Part shown: in pieces, positions 60,674 through 64,000 of the stretch
Layout of the letters: each line of letters starts with the position of its first letter
How positions within the stretch are numbered: position 1 is the stretch's first letter
Assembly: GCA_963737075.1 (NCBI GenBank)
Contig: CAVTRI010000001.1
Span: 1 to 64,000, forward strand
DNA: 64,000 bases
Origin: CAVTRI01 sp963737075
Lineage (GTDB): Bacteria > Actinomycetota > Acidimicrobiia > Acidimicrobiales > Palsa-688
Direction of reading: 5' to 3'
The notes under the pieces: generated by a model
Told to the model about the DNA's origin: nothing
Database searches by the model: none
What the model saw: the letters and a program-made list of their open reading frames with translations, nothing else
Translations under genes and position numbers: made by a program

Positions 60674-61495
60674 ATGTTCGGATTTCACGTCATCACCCAA
60701 TACGAGCAGGGCGTCGTGTTCCGGTGGGGCAAGCTGCAGTCCGCGGTGCGCCAACCCGGGCTGACCTGGCTCAACCCGTTCAGTTGCCGCCTCATCAAGG
60801 TCAACATGCAGACTGTGGTGGCCGGCGTGCCCGCCCAAGAGGCCATCACCCGCGACAACGTCACCCTCACCGTCGACGCCGTCGTTTACTTCCGAGTCGT
60901 CGACCCCGTCAAGGCCGTAATCAACGTGCAGAACTACCACCAGGCCATCGCCCAGGTGGCCCAGACCTCGCTGCGGTCGGTCATCGGCCACGCCGACCTA
61001 GACGAACTGCTCTCCGAACGCGAACGAATCAACGCCGAGCTGAAGGATGTCATCGACCAGCCCACCGAGGGGCCGTGGGGTATCCACATCGAACGCGTCG
61101 AGGTCAAAGACGTCGCTCTGCCTGAATCGATGAAACGGTCCATGTCCCGCCAGGCCGAGGCCGAACGTGAGCGCCGAGCCCGGGTCATTGCAGCCGACGG
61201 CGAGTACCAGGCCTCCGAAAAGCTCTCCAAGGCCGCTGAGGCGATGGCCGCCACCCCCGGCGCACTCCAGTTGCGGCTCCTCCAGACCGTCGTCGATGTC
61301 GCCGCCGAGAAGAACAGCACCCTCGTCATGCCCTTCCCCGTCGAACTGCTCCGATTCTTCGACCAAGCCGCCGGGCCAGACACCTCCAAGATCATCGCCC
61401 TCGCCACCGCCGCCCTCGCCACCAGTTCGGCCGAAGAACACCAACCCAGCCCACCCGCACCCGCCGACAACGGCTCCCCCCTTTCGGCCCGCTAA
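60674..61495 (+). CDS. Slipin / SPFH-band 7 (stomatin-like) protein
   Basis: This 273-residue protein has the SPFH domain of slipins: YEQGVVFRWGKLQSAVRQPGLTWLNPF, VDAVVYFRVVDPVKAVINVQNYHQAIAQVAQTSLRSVIGHADLDELLSERERINAELKDVID and GIHIERVEVKDVALPESMKRSMSRQAEAERERRARVIAADGEYQASEKL. The usual N-terminal membrane helix is absent, since it begins MFGFHVITQYEQG, so it may attach to the membrane differently or be soluble. It follows hsp20 and the zinc-ribbon gene, pointing to a membrane-stress function. Confidence 0.92.
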   Translation: MFGFHVITQYEQGVVFRWGKLQSAVRQPGLTWLNPFSCRLIKVNMQTVVAGVPAQEAITRDNVTLTVDAVVYFRVVDPVKAVINVQNYHQAIAQVAQTSLRSVIGHADLDELLSERERINAELKDVIDQPTEGPWGIHIERVEVKDVALPESMKRSMSRQAEAERERRARVIAADGEYQASEKLSKAAEAMAATPGALQLRLLQTVVDVAAEKNSTLVMPFPVELLRFFDQAAGPDTSKIIALATAALATSSAEEHQPSPPAPADNGSPLSAR

Positions 61496-61739
61496 GCGCC
61501 CTGTTCACTTTGACAGTCCCCAGCACCCTGCGTTCGACCGGGCTGCGTCAATGGCACCCTGCGAGGGGTCGGAGAGTTGGTTGTAGCTCCTCTCGATGGC
61601 CTGCAATTCTTGCGGGGCATCTTCTGTATCGATGCCCCAAAAGGGAATCGCCCTGCCACTGTCTTTGTAACCCGCGAGTGTCGATCGGTTGGGAAAATAT
61701 CTGTTCGTCGTATCCGGTCAAGTATTCGGAGTCGACAGG

Positions 61740-61748
61740 TGGTATAAT
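61740..61748 (+). promoter_or_regulatory. Extended -10 promoter upstream of the 61808 gene
   Basis: TGGTATAAT is a perfect extended -10 element (TGn-TATAAT), very unusual in this high-GC sequence, 59 bp before the ATG at 61808. A clear -35 box is not visible, as expected for extended -10 promoters. The region from 61496 to here holds no gene. Confidence 0.5.
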
Positions 61749-61807
61749 GGAAAGTGGTCCACCTAGGACTCAGTGGTTCGCTTTCCGGGAGCAGATCGGG
61801 GGTTCCC

Positions 61808-62490
61808 ATGGGAACTCCGAATGCCTCAAAGGTTTACCGTCAGAACGCTCTCACTGGTGATCAGCGGTTGGCGGAGATCGACTCGATACTGGAGGAGCTG
61901 ACCCGACGAGACCTCCGGAACACCGCGGGCGCGGCCGCCAAGATGGACGCCCGGCAGGCCTTCTTGGGCGATCTCGGGGCGCTTTGTGAGCGAGTGGTCC
62001 GCCCCGCCATGCGCAGCGGTACTGGAGCGACTCCAGCTTGATGGGGGCGGTGGGCTGATCGAAGAGCATCCAGGCGGCGAGGCCCGGTTTTCGACCCCGC
62101 GACTCACCTTGTGGATGTCGTTACAGGGAGAGATCGTCGGGAGTCCCCGCCCAGACCGCCACCCCTACCTGCAACTCGACGCCGATGTGGCTGAACGCGA
62201 AATTCGGGTGAGCGCAGGAGACATGTGGCGTGGGGCGGGGTGGCCACAGTGGCCGGATGGGCGCCTGGCAACTTCGAGAGATCACCTACGAACGAATCAT
62301 CGAAGAGCTACTAGCCATCCTCCGGCGCTCCGCCCGACCAGCGACCAACATCCATCTGCCGTCGCAGCGCTGGCCTCCGCGGCCGTGCCGTAGTTCCGAC
62401 ACTCGTCGGGCCGGACGGGCCCTTAAGCCAGCCAGCATCGACAGTGGTACGTCGGTTTCCCAAAGCCGGCGCCAAACTGAGCCGAGATGA
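61808..62490 (+). CDS. Hypothetical protein, two frameshifts
   Basis: Repaired, this is about 150-200 residues. Frame 2 gives MGTPNASKVYRQNALTGDQRLAEIDSILEELTRRDLRNTAGAAAK to about 62030; frame 3 continues with AVLERLQLDGGGGLIEEHPGGEARFSTPRLTLWMSLQGEIVGSPR and SAGDMWRGAG; from about 62240 frame 1 gives AWQLREITYERIIEELLAILRRSA. The three parts make one consistent protein, a type of hypothetical found in other actinobacteria whose end carries an E/I-rich helix. Function unknown. The exact stop is uncertain (62393 or 62490). Confidence 0.6.
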
Positions 62491-62664
62491 TCATCTCAAA
62501 AGCAGACGGTCGAGGACCGCGTGCATACCTGGAGAGTCAGCAGACCCCATGAGGGGGATGCCGGTTAGCGAGGAGCCGCAAATCGGCGTGACCCGTCTCG
62601 CTATTCCCGGAAATGGCCAAATGCACCTATAGCCGGATTATTGTCGTCGATGAAGGGATACACT

Positions 62665-63110
62665 ATGAGAACCAAAGAGACGGTCGAGGGACAATTATCG
62701 TGGAGCCGGTTCTACTCCTGGGCGACAGCGACGCGAGGGTCTGCGAGAACATCTCGAAGAGGGACGACGGCATGGCTCGTCTTTGACTCCGGCGGCGACC
62801 TCTACCAATACCGTTGCTACTGGATCAACGGCCCCAGCGGCGACCACGTGGTGGAGACCGGCAGTGCCCTCAGCGACGTCGACGCGGTGGCCTGGGCAGC
62901 GGCGCGAACCTCCAACGCCCGATCCGAATGCCCGATCACCGCACGTACTGGGCCGGCCTCGCCCCAACCCCAGGCGGGTTCGCCGGGGTCTGGAGACCCA
63001 GCAGACCCGAAGACCCTCGTCGACCCCACGAGCCAGTCGTCTCCGAACTTGGATCAACCGTTGCGCCGTCATCACCCCCAGATCGACGCCGGGCAGGAGT
63101 GGCGGCATGA
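62665..63110 (+). CDS. Hypothetical protein, frameshifted
   Basis: ATG 62665 follows AAGGG. The frame gives TTAWLVFDSGGDLYQYRCYWINGPSGDHVVETGSALSDVDAVAWAAARTSNAR; after a break near 62925 the text continues IRMPDHRTYWAGLAPTPGGFAGVWRPSRPEDP to 63110. The pattern of a beta strand with WINGPSG, an AVAWAAAR helix and a closing RTYWAG is typical of small mycobacterial-type hypothetical proteins. Function unknown. Confidence 0.55.
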
Positions 63111-63284
63111 ACGCAGCCCCAGTCCCGATCTCCCCTCGTCACCTCGAGTGACAAAAGAGAGCGATCGAGATCGCTGGCGCGTGCATGCCGAGATGCGCCG
63201 GGCCCTGTGTCGCCTTGATCGAACTTTCGGACACCACCCCAGCCGCCCCCATCGCGTCAGCCGGCGTGGAGGCGAGTGTGGCAG

Positions 63285-63938
63285 TCAGGGGGCGAGGGCG
63301 GCGGGGCGTAGCCCGCTCGTGGCCAGGGCGAAGAGCTCCTTGCCGTTCCGACGCCCGTAGGCGAACGAGAGCCCGATACCGCTGCCGGTCCATATCCATC
63401 CTGATGCTTGGTGCATGAGCAGGAACCAGTGGATGTTCTGGGTCGTGAGCAGGGTGGCGGAGGTGGACGCCGAGCCGAGATAGATGAGACCCCATAGCCA
63501 CGACAAGTGGCGGACCAGGGGGCGGTAGGCGCTGTCGGTCAGCCGGTCGCCGAGCGCGGGCACGAAATCTCGGGCCAGGCTGACGAGCAGCGGTCGTCCG
63601 AGGGCGAGGGTGGCGACGAAGAGCGCGCTCATGGCGACGGTTTCGAAGATGGGCACGAAGAAGTAGGTGAACGTCGTCTGGTGGACGATCCAGGTGACAC
63701 AGCGGGTCGTGAGCGTCAGGGCGGTGATCGTGAGCAGCCCGGATATTCGTCCCTTTCTCACGGCCTGCAGGGCTAGGACCAGGTACGCCCAGGAGAGGGA
63801 GCCGATGATGCCGGTCCTCATCCCGGCGGCGGCGGACAGCGAGTAGAACAGGGTGATCGGGATGACCGTGGCGGTGACGATCGCGGGTAGCGCGCCGCGC
63901 CCCAGCCGTAACCATCGGCGGCTGGCGCCGGGGGTCAT
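63285..63938 (-). CDS. VC0807-like membrane protein
   Basis: This 217-residue protein has about five hydrophobic segments and resembles the VC0807 family: AIVTATVIPITLFYSLSAAAGMRTGIIGSLSWAYLVLALQAVRKGRISGLL, FVPIFETVAMSALFVATLALGRPLLVSLARDFVP and RHLSWLWGLIYLGSASTSATLL. The family's role is unknown; some members co-occur with intracellular septation-type proteins. Start is ATG 63938. The window ends 62 bp later without a further gene. Confidence 0.78.
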   Translation of the reverse strand: MTPGASRRWLRLGRGALPAIVTATVIPITLFYSLSAAAGMRTGIIGSLSWAYLVLALQAVRKGRISGLLTITALTLTTRCVTWIVHQTTFTYFFVPIFETVAMSALFVATLALGRPLLVSLARDFVPALGDRLTDSAYRPLVRHLSWLWGLIYLGSASTSATLLTTQNIHWFLLMHQASGWIWTGSGIGLSFAYGRRNGKELFALATSGLRPAALAP

Positions 63939-64000
63939 GCGGGCCCCTTACGCCCCGACCGTCCGCAGGTGACGGAGGCCGTGCCGATAGGATCCAACCA

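Overview
The window is high-GC DNA with short intergenic gaps, frequent GTG starts, 4-bp ATGA/GTGA overlaps and actinobacterial families (DUF222-HNH endonuclease, SARP/BTAD and LAL regulators, ECF42 sigma factor with a DGPF protein, F420-type luciferase-like enzyme, VC0807-like membrane protein). It looks like a soil-type Actinomycetota chromosome, possibly Acidimicrobiia-like, but the class cannot be fixed from sequence alone. No rRNA, tRNA, CRISPR array or intact transposase was seen. Many genes, most of all in 1-4.3 kb, carry single-base losses in G or C runs. That pattern suggests consensus errors in the assembly rather than biology, so those genes are annotated across the breaks.

Layout. 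0-0.5 kb: end of a chromate transporter. 0.5-8.4 kb: a potassium (Kdp) island with kdpFABC plus a 27-residue membrane peptide on the minus strand, a separate KdpD N-terminal protein behind kdpC, and a divergent KdpD-like kinase and KdpE on the plus strand. 9-16.4 kb: exporters (a DHA2 MFS pump, an ABC-2 pair, and a DrrAB-like pair with its MarR regulator). 17-24 kb: a DUF222-HNH gene with an SOS-like box, a truncated SGNH hydrolase, GNAT, a SARP regulator with DUF1059 and sulfurtransferase genes that share a 23-bp upstream element, and a methyltransferase beside a methyltransferase remnant. 24.7-29.6 kb: MFS, membrane protein, SirB1-like protein, dienelactone hydrolase, OsmC. 29.7-37.5 kb: a CoA-thioester catabolic cluster (acyl-CoA dehydrogenase, LAL regulator, fused double CaiB/BaiF CoA-transferase, SnoaL-like protein, 17-beta-HSD4-like SDR). 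38-42 kb: lipoprotein, integrase remnant, LLM-type oxidoreductase, cyanase, kelch-like lipoprotein. 42-48 kb: a four-gene MFS/epimerase/MFS/SDR operon, AhpD-like protein and HxlR regulator.

48-58 kb holds many gene remnants (orphan BTAD domain, fused MazEF scar, duplicated SnoaL tail, SDR stub, internally deleted F420 reductase and VOC protein). Inside it sits an intact two-operon unit: DGPF plus ECF42 sigma on one side, MFS/SRPBCC/SnoaL on the other, with the same TGTCCG-N17-CGTC promoter facing each way. 59-61.5 kb is a stress module: a winged-helix regulator and a divergent hsp20 with four CTAG sites spaced 13-14 bp apart, then a leader-peptide-plus-hairpin region, a zinc-ribbon microprotein and a slipin. 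The window ends with two frameshifted hypothetical genes and a VC0807-like membrane protein.

The best candidates for something new are the ECF42 two-way regulon, the CTAG-phased hsp20/slipin module, and the 23-bp element in front of DUF1059 and sulfurtransferase genes.
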